In this document: piece after piece, positions 54,384 to 63,045 of the stretch | How positions within the stretch are numbered: position 1 is the stretch's first letter | Layout: each line of letters begins with the position of its first letter | Assembly (NCBI RefSeq): GCF_020511155.1 | Contig: NZ_CP041216.1 | Location: 2,170,001-2,234,000 of the forward strand | Direction of reading: 5' to 3' | Length of the DNA stretch: 64,000 bases | Source of the DNA: Shewanella glacialimarina | Lineage (GTDB): Bacteria; Pseudomonadota; Gammaproteobacteria; Enterobacterales; Shewanellaceae | The notes under the pieces: model-generated | The model's database searches: none | The model's input: only the letters and a program-made list of their open reading frames with translations | What the model was told of the DNA's origin: nothing | Made by a program: the position numbers and the translations under genes

Positions 54384-55817
54384 TTATGCTTTTGCTTCAG
54401 AAAGTGCTGGCAATGAATCTTTAGGTGCTTTAACAGTACGTATTACGTTGTATGCCATAATGAACATACCTGTTAAGAAGAATACACCACCAATAAAGCG
54501 AACGAAGTAGAAAGGATAAGATGCTTCTAAGCTTTCAACAAAGCTATAAGTCAATGTACCGTCAGAGTTAACTGCACGCCACATAAGACCTTGCATCACA
54601 CCAGAAATCCACATAGAAACGATATATAACACAGTACCAATTGTTGCTAGCCAGAAATGCACGTTGACTAAATTAGTGCTGTACATACGACCGTGGCTAA
54701 ATAACACAGGTATTAAATGATATAAAGAACCGATAGAAACCATTGCTACCCAGCCCAATGCACCAGAGTGAACGTGACCTACAGTCCAGTCGGTATAATG
54801 AGATAGCGCATTAACGGTTTTAATTGCCATCATTGGACCTTCAAAGGTAGACATACCATAGAAAGACAATGACACAACAAGGAAACGAAGCACGGGATCT
54901 GTACGCAGTTTATGCCATGCGCCTGATAACGTCATAATACCGTTAATCATTCCGCCCCAAGAAGGTGCGAACAAAATTAACGACATCACCATACCTAAAG
55001 ACTGAGTCCAGTCAGGTAAAGCGGTGTAATGTAAGTGGTGAGGACCGGCCCAAATATACAATGCTATCAAAGCCCAAAAATGAACGATTGATAAGCGATA
55101 TGAATAAACAGGACGCCCAGCTTGCTTAGGTACGAAGTAATACATCATACCAAGGAAACCCGCTGTTAATAAGAAACCAACCGCATTATGGCCATACCAC
55201 CATTGCACCATTGCATCTACTGCTCCTGAGTAAATTGAGTATGACTTAGTCAGACTCACAGGAACCGCCATTGAGTTAACAATGTGTAACACCGCAACCG
55301 TTATGATGAATGCGCCAAAGAACCAGTTCGCCACATAAATGTGCGAGGTCGTTCTTTTAACAATAGTGCCAAAAAAGACTATCGCATAAGATACCCAAAC
55401 AATGGTAATCGCGATATCAATAGGCCACTCTAATTCAGCATACTCTTTACCCTGGGTGAAACCCATAGGTAATGTTATCGCAGCAGATAGAATAATTAAT
55501 TGCCAACCCCAGAAAGTAAATGCGGCTAATTTAGGCGCAAATAAACGGGTTTGACAGGTACGTTGTACAACATAGTAGGATGTAGCGAAAAGAGCTGAAG
55601 TACCGAACGCGAAAATTACGGCATTGGTGTGTAGTGGTCGTAAACGACTATACGTTAACCAAGGCGTGTCGAAGTTCAGTTGCGGCCAGATTAACTGAGC
55701 AGCAATCAATACACCTACTGACATACCAACAATACCCCACAAAACTGTGGTTAAGGCAAATTGGCGGACAATAGTGTAATTGTAATCAGCGCCTGTAGAC
55801 TGGGAATGGTTCATCAT
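54384..55817 (-). CDS. ccoN: Cytochrome c oxidase cbb3 catalytic subunit I
   Basis: 477 residues with about 12 TM helices. The high-spin haem and CuB ligands lie in [20 protein letters not shown] and [13 protein letters not shown]; the low-spin haem His is early, in [15 protein letters not shown]. The HVHSGALGW motif near helix X is present. High-affinity terminal oxidase for low oxygen. Two adjacent ATGs make the start 55817 or 55814. Upstream are two FNR-like boxes. Confidence 0.97.
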   Translation of the reverse strand: MMNHSQSTGADYNYTIVRQFALTTVLWGIVGMSVGVLIAAQLIWPQLNFDTPWLTYSRLRPLHTNAVIFAFGTSALFATSYYVVQRTCQTRLFAPKLAAFTFWGWQLIILSAAITLPMGFTQGKEYAELEWPIDIAITIVWVSYAIVFFGTIVKRTTSHIYVANWFFGAFIITVAVLHIVNSMAVPVSLTKSYSIYSGAVDAMVQWWYGHNAVGFLLTAGFLGMMYYFVPKQAGRPVYSYRLSIVHFWALIALYIWAGPHHLHYTALPDWTQSLGMVMSLILFAPSWGGMINGIMTLSGAWHKLRTDPVLRFLVVSLSFYGMSTFEGPMMAIKTVNALSHYTDWTVGHVHSGALGWVAMVSIGSLYHLIPVLFSHGRMYSTNLVNVHFWLATIGTVLYIVSMWISGVMQGLMWRAVNSDGTLTYSFVESLEASYPFYFVRFIGGVFFLTGMFIMAYNVIRTVKAPKDSLPALSEAKA

Positions 55818-55972
55818 AATGCTTCCACGGCTTATTACTTATTGGCAAAGTTAGACTTTACCGGTTGATTAGACAATATCTGCTTAAATAAGACTTACTG
55901 TCTTGTTTATCAAGTACTGTCAAGGTGTTGACACGCGAAATAGCTATCAAACGCGTGGTGGTGCAATGATAC

Positions 55973-55986
55973 TTGAGCTAGATCAA
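55973..55986. promoter_or_regulatory. FNR/EtrA-like box, proximal to ccoN
   Basis: TTGAGCTAGATCAA, one mismatch to the consensus, 156 bases before ccoN. No convincing -10 at the class II distance was found. Confidence 0.6.
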
Positions 55987-56014
55987 AAAAGAAACTTAAC
56001 TCGAGTGTAGAATC

Positions 56015-56028
56015 TTGATCTAGATCAA
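56015..56028. promoter_or_regulatory. FNR/EtrA box between ccoN and the lipoprotein gene
   Basis: TTGATCTAGATCAA, a perfect match. It is 42 bases, four helical turns, from the proximal ccoN box and only 47 bases upstream of the rightward lipoprotein gene. Confidence 0.7.
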
Positions 56029-56074
56029 TGTCTGAAAGATAATGTTATCAATTTGAATAATTAGGTTAAATATT

Positions 56075-56536
56075 GTGCTAGAGAAGTCACTTTTAGGTAT
56101 TTTTTTATTTTCACTATGTTTTTTAATAGCATGCGACTCCAATAAAGTTGAAGTTGAATCATCTTTTAAAGCCGATACCAGTTTGTGCGACTTTTATACG
56201 GGGTCTTGTAATCAGAAAGTTGATAATGTTGAAGTTCAGCTAACATTTAAGCAGCCAAATGCACCAAGTGAATCACCAATAGATCTTTCAATACAATTTT
56301 CAATCCCGGTCACAGATGTCAAAATGACAGTGGAAGGACGTGATATGTTTATGGGTATTATTCCGGTCTTTTTACAAAAGACCAACTCTCAATCATTTGA
56401 TGCTCAATTGATATACGGTTCTTGCAGCAGCAATTATATGATTTGGCGCGCAAACGTTTCATTTGAACATGAAGGTGTTTCTCGTTCTGTTTGGTTCGAT
56501 TTTCTTGCTGATGCGCAACACAAATCAGCTAATTAA
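56075..56536 (+). CDS. Putative lipoprotein divergent from ccoN
   Basis: 153 residues. An N-terminal lipoprotein signal with lipobox LIAC puts the modified Cys at residue 20, followed by Asp-Ser, so Asp at +2 hints at retention in the inner membrane if the E. coli rule holds. The rest is beta-rich with three Cys residues and a Met-containing VEGRDMFMGIIP; the end (SVSRSVWFDFLADAQ-like) is polar. No family recognised. The start is GTG with a weak ribosome site. It shares its control region with ccoN, and its 3' end overlaps the convergent HD-GYP gene by four bases. Confidence 0.7.
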   Translation: MLEKSLLGIFLFSLCFLIACDSNKVEVESSFKADTSLCDFYTGSCNQKVDNVEVQLTFKQPNAPSESPIDLSIQFSIPVTDVKMTVEGRDMFMGIIPVFLQKTNSQSFDAQLIYGSCSSNYMIWRANVSFEHEGVSRSVWFDFLADAQHKSAN

Positions 56537-58104
56537 CAATCTAACCAATGTGTTTTTATACTTTCAAATATTGTTATGTTATCAATAAACAAGGTTAATA
56601 AGCCTGGATCAAAATGGCTGGCAGAATTCTTTCTCATTTCTGCTAATACCTCATCTAAAGGCCAGGCTTCCTTGTAGCACCGTTTATGCGCTAATGCATC
56701 AAACACGTCAGCAATAGCCACAATTCTAGCAAAAATATGAATATCCGTGCCTGAAATACCTTGGGGGTAACCTGAACCGTCATATTTTTCATGATGTTGT
56801 AAGGATATAATTGCCGCGGCTTTTAAAATAGGTCGCTCTGAATTAGCTAAAATTTGATAACCAATAGTAGGGTGTTGCTTCATAATATCCCATTCATCAC
56901 CATCCAATTTACCGGGTTTAAGCAGCACGTAATCTGGGGTGGCAATTTTGCCAACATCATGCATAGGGGAAGCGCGTTTAATTAAATCAGCGTCTCTTTC
57001 TGATAATCCAGCCAATAGCGCTAACTCATAGCAATATTCAGCCATACGTTTAACATGATTTGCGGCTTCCTTAGAGCGGCTTTCAACCACATCACCAAGA
57101 CGCAGGATTAACTCAGATTGCGTATCTTCGACCTCTTGATTCAATAGTAAGTTCTCAAATGCCACCCCCACATTGATAGCAAAAATATCAACAAGCTTCT
57201 TATCAAGGTCACTAATTTTATCAATGCCGTCCATATATAAAATATTAATCCATTGACTTGACTTGGTTGGAAAGTAGCCAATAAAGCAATTATTTTCATA
57301 AAGACATTTTCTCTCATCTAATGCTTTATTGAGTAACGAGATAATATCTTCTGGTAATGCAGTTTCATCACAGCCTTGAAAGCGGCCCGTACCGGCAAGA
57401 ATTTCAAAACTTTTACTGTCAACATGGCCACTAATTGCATCAATTGCGTTACATGTTAACAAAAGAGTCTCATTACTTAAATTAAGTAGCGATGCCACTT
57501 GATTCAATAATCCATCAGCAAAACGGTGTAAGGTACGTAGCTCAAATAAACCAGATGTTGCTTGTAAAACCCTTTCTAAACCTTGGCGATGTTGTGCCTG
57601 GGATATTCTGGCTTGCTCAATTTCCATAATATCTCGATAAGAGCGCAGGGCAGAGTACACACTGGTCATTAACTTGCGGGCATCAAGTTCAGCTTTAGCT
57701 TTATAGTCATTGATATCGTAATTAACAATCACATCTTCTTCTGGAGCTTGGCCAGGTTGTCCAGTACGTAAAATAATCCTCATGGTTCGATTATTAAAAT
57801 CTTCACGGATCCATTTAATTAACTCTAACCCTGCATGATCACTTTCCATCACAACATCGATAAATGCTATCGCAATATCATTTTCTTGTTGTAACAACTC
57901 CTTAGCTTGCAACCCACTGTAAGCATTTATAAATACCAGAGTTCGCCCATCTAACTTAAACCGAGATAGTGCCAGTTTAGTCACTGAATGAATATCTGGT
58001 TCATCGTCAACAATTAGAATTTTCCAAGGTGGAAGCGATGGCGGTTGGTCTTTATTGGTTCTTTCTGAAAACAAAGGTTTTTTCTTCCCAATATCAAAAA
58101 GCAT
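56533..58104 (-). CDS. Response regulator with DUF3369 and HD-GYP domains
   Basis: 523 residues. A receiver domain (residues about 27-155) has KILIVDDEPDIHSV, the phospho-Asp in IAFIDVVMESDHAG and Lys in DINDYKAKAELD. A GAF-like DUF3369 region follows. The C-terminal HD-GYP domain keeps its metal and catalytic motifs, MHDVGKIATPD, LQHHEKYDGSGYPQG and RIVAIADVFDAL, so it should hydrolyse cyclic-di-GMP. No partner kinase is adjacent. GAGGTGAG precedes the ATG. Confidence 0.93.
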   Translation of the reverse strand: MLFDIGKKKPLFSERTNKDQPPSLPPWKILIVDDEPDIHSVTKLALSRFKLDGRTLVFINAYSGLQAKELLQQENDIAIAFIDVVMESDHAGLELIKWIREDFNNRTMRIILRTGQPGQAPEEDVIVNYDINDYKAKAELDARKLMTSVYSALRSYRDIMEIEQARISQAQHRQGLERVLQATSGLFELRTLHRFADGLLNQVASLLNLSNETLLLTCNAIDAISGHVDSKSFEILAGTGRFQGCDETALPEDIISLLNKALDERKCLYENNCFIGYFPTKSSQWINILYMDGIDKISDLDKKLVDIFAINVGVAFENLLLNQEVEDTQSELILRLGDVVESRSKEAANHVKRMAEYCYELALLAGLSERDADLIKRASPMHDVGKIATPDYVLLKPGKLDGDEWDIMKQHPTIGYQILANSERPILKAAAIISLQHHEKYDGSGYPQGISGTDIHIFARIVAIADVFDALAHKRCYKEAWPLDEVLAEMRKNSASHFDPGLLTLFIDNITIFESIKTHWLDC

Positions 58105-58232
58105 TTACTCACCTCTCTTACTGAAAATTGTGAAGATGAATCTATTTTTTAATTCAGATTAAGTGTAGACCAGATATGAATTAATAAAACAAAATGAATT
58201 TAAAAACGAAACTATTACAAAGTCACACAAAT

Positions 58233-58251
58233 GCATTTGATAATCATTCTC
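58233..58251 (+). promoter_or_regulatory. Fur-like box
   Basis: GATAATCATTCTC at 58239-58251 matches 12 of 13 bases of the right two thirds of the 19-base Fur consensus; the left six bases match poorly. It lies about 40 bases before the ATG at 58292. Confidence 0.45.
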
Positions 58252-58291
58252 AAAAACATATAATAGATTAATGACTCAGATGGGGATGAAT

Positions 58292-58510
58292 ATGAAAAAC
58301 GTTAATATTGGTTTAAGTGAGTATAAAATTGCACAGTTGATTAACGAAGGTCACCTATGTGCCGCCGATATTCAGTGCTTAGATAAAGCAAGCAAACAGA
58401 TTATTTGGCAGCTGTGCCTGTGGTGTTGTCAGAACAGAATTCATTGTCAGAACATCAGTTGTCATTCATCGCAAGTGGAGTCTAATAACGAGGCCAAAGT
58501 CTTGGTGTAG
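58292..58510 (+). CDS. Small Cys-rich protein of unknown function
   Basis: 72 residues. The N-terminal half (KNVNIGLSEYKIAQLINEGH) looks helical; the rest has seven Cys residues, several in pairs (LCAADIQC, LWCCQNRIHC, NISCHSS), with His nearby, a pattern suited to a metal or Fe-S site. GGGG and GATG precede the ATG at 58292; a longer start at 58271 is possible. The Fur-like box upstream suggests iron control. I do not recognise the family, and it borders a decayed region. Confidence 0.6.
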   Translation: MKNVNIGLSEYKIAQLINEGHLCAADIQCLDKASKQIIWQLCLWCCQNRIHCQNISCHSSQVESNNEAKVLV

Positions 58511-58855
58511 TCTTAGTCACATTCATATCCTTTCTCCAGTGCTGTAATATGGCTGAGCGTACTTATGATACTGATAAAGCATTGAATCTTTTATACGGGC
58601 GCCACAACAAATCGTTTCACATTCTGGCGCAGTAGCGGTTCAACACTCGAGTAAAGGTAGTCACGGGCAAGTCCAAGATAAACCCCTGCGACAATATGAT
58701 GATTGTCATAAGCCGTCATGCAATGACCAATACGATTCGTTATTCATTGCATGTGAGCACTGCAACGGCCATTTGAGTTTAATCACAGAAGTAGCGCCAT
58801 TTAGGCACAAATAGCCACTATCACCACACCCTCATATAACTGCGCACAATGTATA
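58511..58855. other. Gene-poor, probably decayed stretch
   Basis: 345 bases without an intact gene. On + an open frame runs from 58581 to the TAG at 58814 (about 78 codons) but has no usual start codon. It ends with a zinc-ribbon-like CEHCNGHLSLITEV preceded by DCHKPSC. Another frame from an ATG at 58551 (MAERTYDTDKALNLLYGRH) stops at a TAG after 28 codons. These look like gene remnants, but the parent is not recognised. Confidence 0.4.
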
Positions 58856-59401
58856 TTATGTTAAATAGGATATTTGTGTATAACGAGGGTGCTTACCCGT
58901 GCCATCATCATGATATTCTTGATTGATAATCGGTAACTGGGTTTGGGTATAACCTTTCCACACGCAGTACTTAGTCCATAATTCTTGTGGTGATGGAAAG
59001 TCTACTAAGCGGATTTCTGTTTCGAGTTGGTGTGCTTCGCTAGTCCCCAGCTTGGTTTTATCATGGAAGATAAAGCCATCGCCATTGGATGCAAAAATAA
59101 AAGGCACTTCAAGTAAACGGGCATAATCTAGCCCCTGCTGCATGCCTTTACCCACTTCATGCTTGTTTGCTTTAGCTTCAATAACAGCCAGCGGCATACT
59201 GGGTTTGTGATACAGCACGATATCAGCAGACTTAACCGTTTTGCGCACACCCAATTGACCGCGCACAATGACTTTACCATCGCGCAATTTCACCTCTTGG
59301 CGAATTTACGACATATCATCCCACCCAGCATTTTTGATCGCTGGCATGATAAATTTAGAGATAATATCGGTTTCGGTAAGCTTGGCTTTATTGATACTCA
59401 T
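58856..59401 (-). pseudogene. hsdR: Type I restriction HsdR N-terminal remnant with nonsense mutation
   Basis: From the ATG at 59401 the sequence reads like the start of type I restriction endonuclease subunits ([20 protein letters not shown]). A TAA stop at codon 32 (59306-59308) falls where the family has Gln before IR. Past the stop the same frame continues for 150 codons with the nuclease core: [20 protein letters not shown], then [16 protein letters not shown]. It ends shortly after DGTGKHPRY, before the helicase domains, so at least 600 residues are missing. No hsdM or hsdS is present. GTG at 59293 could restart translation, but the product would lack motor domains. Confidence 0.82.
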
Positions 59402-59660
59402 ACGAGATCTAGGTCCTTCTAGCGCTATGGCAAACGGCAATCTACTGATTTTGCCACAAAGCCTGAGTATCACCAATGATTACATGCAGATACAGAACTT
59501 AAAAATGTAAAAACGTGATGTTGAGTAAACATTTAGATTGTTGGATGTTAACGAAGGATCTTGATATTAGATTGTACATAATATGGTTTCACTAGGTTTT
59601 CTCATTAATAAAACGACACTCGAGTTGTACTCATCAAGTCAAACAGGAATTTATGAGTTA
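59402..59660. other. Gene-free stretch upstream of the hsdR remnant
   Basis: Probably the old promoter region of the hsdR remnant. AAGGA precedes its ATG by about 12 bases. I see no gene, repeat or hairpin I can name. Confidence 0.35.
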
Positions 59661-59930
59661 TTAATCTTCCATCCAATCTATATTCGGTAGTGCATCCAAA
59701 TGCTGGCCATAACGTCTTTCGTTAAAAGAGGCACCATTTTTCATGACATCGAAAACTTCGATAGCCAACGCGCAAGCCATCAATTGAATAGCGTCTTCAC
59801 GCGGTGTACCTGTCATGACTAAACGCATCAGGGTTTCTTTTACTTTTTTAGGTTCACTGTCGGCGATTTGATTTTCGACGACTTCAATCAGTGTTTCTTC
59901 AGTCATGTAACTGTCTTGCTGCTTATCCAT
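59661..59930 (-). CDS. Small acidic conserved protein of unknown function
   Basis: 89 residues from the ATG at 59930 (MDKQQDSYMTEETLIEVVEN). The sequence looks all-helical and acidic, with LMRLVMTGTPREDAIQLMACA in the middle and a Trp-Met-Glu-Asp end. No export signal or catalytic motif. Eighteen more upstream codons are open but lie past the likely ribosome site. Codon choice resembles the neighbours. It may be a helical-repeat type protein common in Shewanella; no function is proposed. Confidence 0.65.
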   Translation of the reverse strand: MDKQQDSYMTEETLIEVVENQIADSEPKKVKETLMRLVMTGTPREDAIQLMACALAIEVFDVMKNGASFNERRYGQHLDALPNIDWMED

Positions 59931-60197
59931 TATAACGACTCTGTTTAAAATACTTAACGCCATTATGCCGCAAGCATGGTGCAAGCAATAGCGTAAACTC
60001 CGAATTATTCGAGCCTTGTCGTCACTAATGTAACGTCAAGGTTGAGTAAAATTTACCTGTGTTGATAATCTGATTGGATTTTGTGCACCGTAACGACATT
60101 TTTTGTGACGACAATATCATCGACTAACACTTTTATCTTCGTTTCGGAATGTTCAGCCTGTGCAAGTTACCTTACGATTTTTAAATTAACTTATTCT

Positions 60198-61454
60198 TTA
60201 GCACTTAATGAGTGGCAAGCTTTTCCAGTCGGTTGTGTATTGCGGCGTCAGTAATTCTCGTCGCATGGCCCATTTATGTTCAATGCCTTGAGCGGCTACA
60301 AATAAGGTGTCTGTGCCATAGCGTTGATTGATAGCATCAAGCGTTTTCATTAATGCTGGATTAGCTTTAGGTGGGTTAAATAAATCGAATTGGGTGTGTT
60401 TTTCACAGCTTAAATCAAGCAGACCTACGCCAATTTTGTAATAGCGAATACCGGCTCTAAATAATTTTACTGCTGCGTTGCTCATGGCCTGGGTTAACTC
60501 TTTGGTGCAATTTGTCGGGCACGCAAATGATACGAGTACTTTGAAGTTGACGGGATGGTCATCATAGGGTGAGTTACTGGCAAACAGCATCATTGTTTTG
60601 CAATGTGTTCCCTGCTTGCGTGCCTTTACCGCCGCAATACCAACATGTTTACTTAATGCTTGCAGCAATGAGTCATAATCAACAATACGCTCACCGACAC
60701 TGCGGGTAGAAAAAATTTGTTGCTTATCTGCCCTCGCCTCATCCCATACTTTACATACCAGACCGTTTAACTCACGCACTGTACGTTCAATTTCAATGCT
60801 GAATTGTTTACGTGCTAAGCCTGCGGGCATATTAGCCAGTTCAAGTGCACTATTGATATTCATTAAAGCTAATTTTTTACTAATACGCCGACCCACTCCC
60901 CAAACATCACCGGCACTCATTGATTGTAAAATAGCTATTCGCTCAGGCTCGTTATCAATCACACAAACACCTTTGTAGGCTTGTATTTTCTTCGCGGCAT
61001 GATTGGCCACTTTCGCTAAGGTTAAGGTGGGTCCCATGCCCACGCAAACCGGCAGACGCGCTTCTTTCCATACTGCACGACGAATTAATTGACCCTGGGT
61101 GCGTAAACATTGAATGGCGGGATAACACTGCTTGAATGAAAGAAAGCTTTCATCGATGGAATACACATGCTGTTCGGGGGCAAAACGGCCAATGATACTC
61201 ATCATTTTCATCGATAAATCGGCATAGAGTTCGTAGTTACTTGAGCAGGCTATAACGCCTTTTTGTTGACACAAGTGCTTAACCTGGAAGTAAGGCGAAA
61301 ACTTTGGTACGCCCAGCTCTTTAGCCTGACGGTTAGCCGCAACTATGCAGCCGTCGTTATTACTCAACACTATAATGGGTTTACCGCGCCAGTCTGGACG
61401 AAAGACCTGCTCTGCACTGCAATAAAATGAATTAGCATCAACTAAAGCAAACAT
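60198..61454 (-). CDS. umuC: DNA polymerase V catalytic subunit UmuC
   Basis: Y-family translesion polymerase induced by DNA damage. The ATG at 61454 gives 418 residues (E. coli 422), starting MFALVDANSFYCSAEQVFRP. Metal and palm motifs include FALVDANSFY and HVYSIDESFLSF; the thumb HhH motif is near SAGDVWGVGRRISKKL; the little finger and a DUF4113-like C-terminus follow. It starts two bases after the umuD stop, so the two are cotranscribed from the LexA-boxed promoter. Confidence 0.97.
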   Translation of the reverse strand: MFALVDANSFYCSAEQVFRPDWRGKPIIVLSNNDGCIVAANRQAKELGVPKFSPYFQVKHLCQQKGVIACSSNYELYADLSMKMMSIIGRFAPEQHVYSIDESFLSFKQCYPAIQCLRTQGQLIRRAVWKEARLPVCVGMGPTLTLAKVANHAAKKIQAYKGVCVIDNEPERIAILQSMSAGDVWGVGRRISKKLALMNINSALELANMPAGLARKQFSIEIERTVRELNGLVCKVWDEARADKQQIFSTRSVGERIVDYDSLLQALSKHVGIAAVKARKQGTHCKTMMLFASNSPYDDHPVNFKVLVSFACPTNCTKELTQAMSNAAVKLFRAGIRYYKIGVGLLDLSCEKHTQFDLFNPPKANPALMKTLDAINQRYGTDTLFVAAQGIEHKWAMRRELLTPQYTTDWKSLPLIKC

Positions 61455-61456
61455 GG

Positions 61457-61876
61457 TTAACTCACCTGGGGCGAGCTGGCCAGTAAAGGGCTTTGGCGAT
61501 GACAACGAATAGAGCGAATCACCACGCCTTCAATATTGAATGAATCATAATAGTTTATCGCTTGCGGCTGATATAACTCATTAGATGATAATAATAACCT
61601 GCGGTTTTTATCCAGAATTTTACACACAAACTCACCATTAAAATTGGCAACAATCACATCACCATGACGGGCGGTTTCATGGCGATCAACAATCAATAGG
61701 TCGCCATAAAAAATACCGACGCCCTGCATTGAGTCACCACTTGCGACACCAATAAAAGTGGCATTAGGATGTTCAATCAATAGTTCATCTAGGCTTAACG
61801 ATAACTGTAAATACTCAGATGCAGGACTTTCAAAACCGGTAATCCCCGCACTGGCATGAATAGGAATAATGCGCAT
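61457..61876 (-). CDS. umuD: Pol V accessory subunit / LexA-like protease UmuD
   Basis: 139 residues, equal to E. coli UmuD. The Ser nucleophile is in ASGDSMQGVGIFYGDLL and the Lys in ETARHGDVIVANFNGEFVCK region (Lys about 37 residues after Ser). The N-terminus reads HASAGITGFESPASEY. The self-cleavage site is either the Ala-Gly here or the Thr-Gly aligned with E. coli Cys24-Gly25. Cleavage would be stimulated by RecA filaments. The ATG at 61876 lies downstream of the LexA box; four codons earlier would sit inside it. Confidence 0.95.
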   Translation of the reverse strand: MRIIPIHASAGITGFESPASEYLQLSLSLDELLIEHPNATFIGVASGDSMQGVGIFYGDLLIVDRHETARHGDVIVANFNGEFVCKILDKNRRLLLSSNELYQPQAINYYDSFNIEGVVIRSIRCHRQSPLLASSPQVS

Positions 61877-61885
61877 AACAAACAC

Positions 61886-61905
61886 CACTGTATAAATATA
61901 CAGTT
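61886..61905 (-). promoter_or_regulatory. LexA (SOS) box of umuDC
   Basis: CTGTATAAATATACAG (61888-61903) is a full CTG-N10-CAG palindrome with an AT-rich centre, 12 bases before the umuD ATG. Confidence 0.9.
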
Positions 61906-62114
61906 ATTGTATTATATTGAAGGATTATTGCCAGTTTTTAATTAAAATCAAAAAATCATCACCCAATTTTTTAGCTTTAGGGCAAGACCGATCAACAAGG
62001 GAATTTAAGTCGGAGGCGATTTATGACTGGTCTAAACCGCGCATATTTCATAGAGAATAGAGGCTTTACAGCGTAAACTGTTTGTTTATGTTTTTGATAA
62101 AGAGAGCCAGATCC

Positions 62115-62870
62115 GTGATTAAATTCTCTGTTGATACCCACGCACACACCATAGCTTCAACCCACGCATACAGTACTGTTCATGAGTATTTTTCGATAGC
62201 CAAAACCAAAGGCATTAAACTTTTTGCTATTACCGATCATGGGCCTGATATGGCAGATGCGCCCCACTTTTGGCATTTTGTGAATATGCGAGTATTGCCA
62301 AGAATTGTGGATGGTGTTGGTATGCTGCGCGGTATTGAAGCGAATATAAAAAATGATCTAGGTGAAATTGATTTTTACGGCAGCTATTTAACCGATCTCG
62401 ATATTGTCTTGGCGGGTTTTCATGAGCCGGTATTCCCACCATCTAGCCAAGAAGCGCATACACAAGCACTTATCAATTGCATTGAAAGTGGCCACGTTGA
62501 CATCATTACCCACCCCGGAAATCCGTCATATCCGATTGATATCAAAAGGGTTGCGAAAGCCGCCGCTGAGCACAATGTCGCGCTTGAAATTAATAACTCG
62601 TCTTTCTTAACCTCTCGTAAAGGCAGTTTAGCTAACTGCACTGATATTGCGAGTGCAGTGAAACACGCTGGCGGATTATTAGTGATGGGATCGGACTCTC
62701 ACGTTGCATTTAGCTTGGGCGGCTTTGAAAAGTGCATTGAAGTTATTGATGCAGTGGATTTTCCAATCGAGCGATTATTAAATCGCAGCCCTGAAGCATT
62801 ACTGTCATTTTTAACGGCAAGAGGCCACACCAATTTAGATGAATACGCGGAGTTAATCGATTCGCCATAA
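62115..62870 (+). CDS. ycdX: PHP-domain phosphatase of the YcdX family
   Basis: Trinuclear-zinc phosphatase-like protein; E. coli YcdX affects swarming. About 251 residues (E. coli 245). Metal ligands appear in [54 protein letters not shown] and MGSDSHVAF, covering all nine expected positions. The start is taken as GTG at 62115 ([12 protein letters not shown]), which aligns with the E. coli start; an ATG at 62088 is an alternative. Single gene with its own terminator. Confidence 0.92.
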   Translation: MIKFSVDTHAHTIASTHAYSTVHEYFSIAKTKGIKLFAITDHGPDMADAPHFWHFVNMRVLPRIVDGVGMLRGIEANIKNDLGEIDFYGSYLTDLDIVLAGFHEPVFPPSSQEAHTQALINCIESGHVDIITHPGNPSYPIDIKRVAKAAAEHNVALEINNSSFLTSRKGSLANCTDIASAVKHAGGLLVMGSDSHVAFSLGGFEKCIEVIDAVDFPIERLLNRSPEALLSFLTARGHTNLDEYAELIDSP

Positions 62871-62956
62871 AATGAGTCACTACATCAGCTTTAGTCTGCG
62901 TATGTGGTGAGTGTTATGGCGTTTATTGGGCGCGAGTAATGAATTGAATATTGAAT

Positions 62957-62993
62957 AAAAATCCCATTAAAGTGCTCTTTAAATGGGATTTTT
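62957..62993 (+). terminator. Terminator between ycdX and the DUF885 gene
   Basis: AAAAATCCCATTTAAAG-type stem around a TGCTC loop, ending AAATGGGATTTTTA. Symmetrical, so it serves both convergent genes. Confidence 0.8.
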
Positions 62994-63045
62994 ATCATCA
63001 ATTTGTCGCTGAGCTTATCGCTGACAGTATAGCTCGCGTAATAGA

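Noticed and set aside
59159..59510. Two overlapping plus-strand frames over the hsdR remnant
   Set aside because: They are the reverse of the recognised HsdR sequence; their ends show no family motif.
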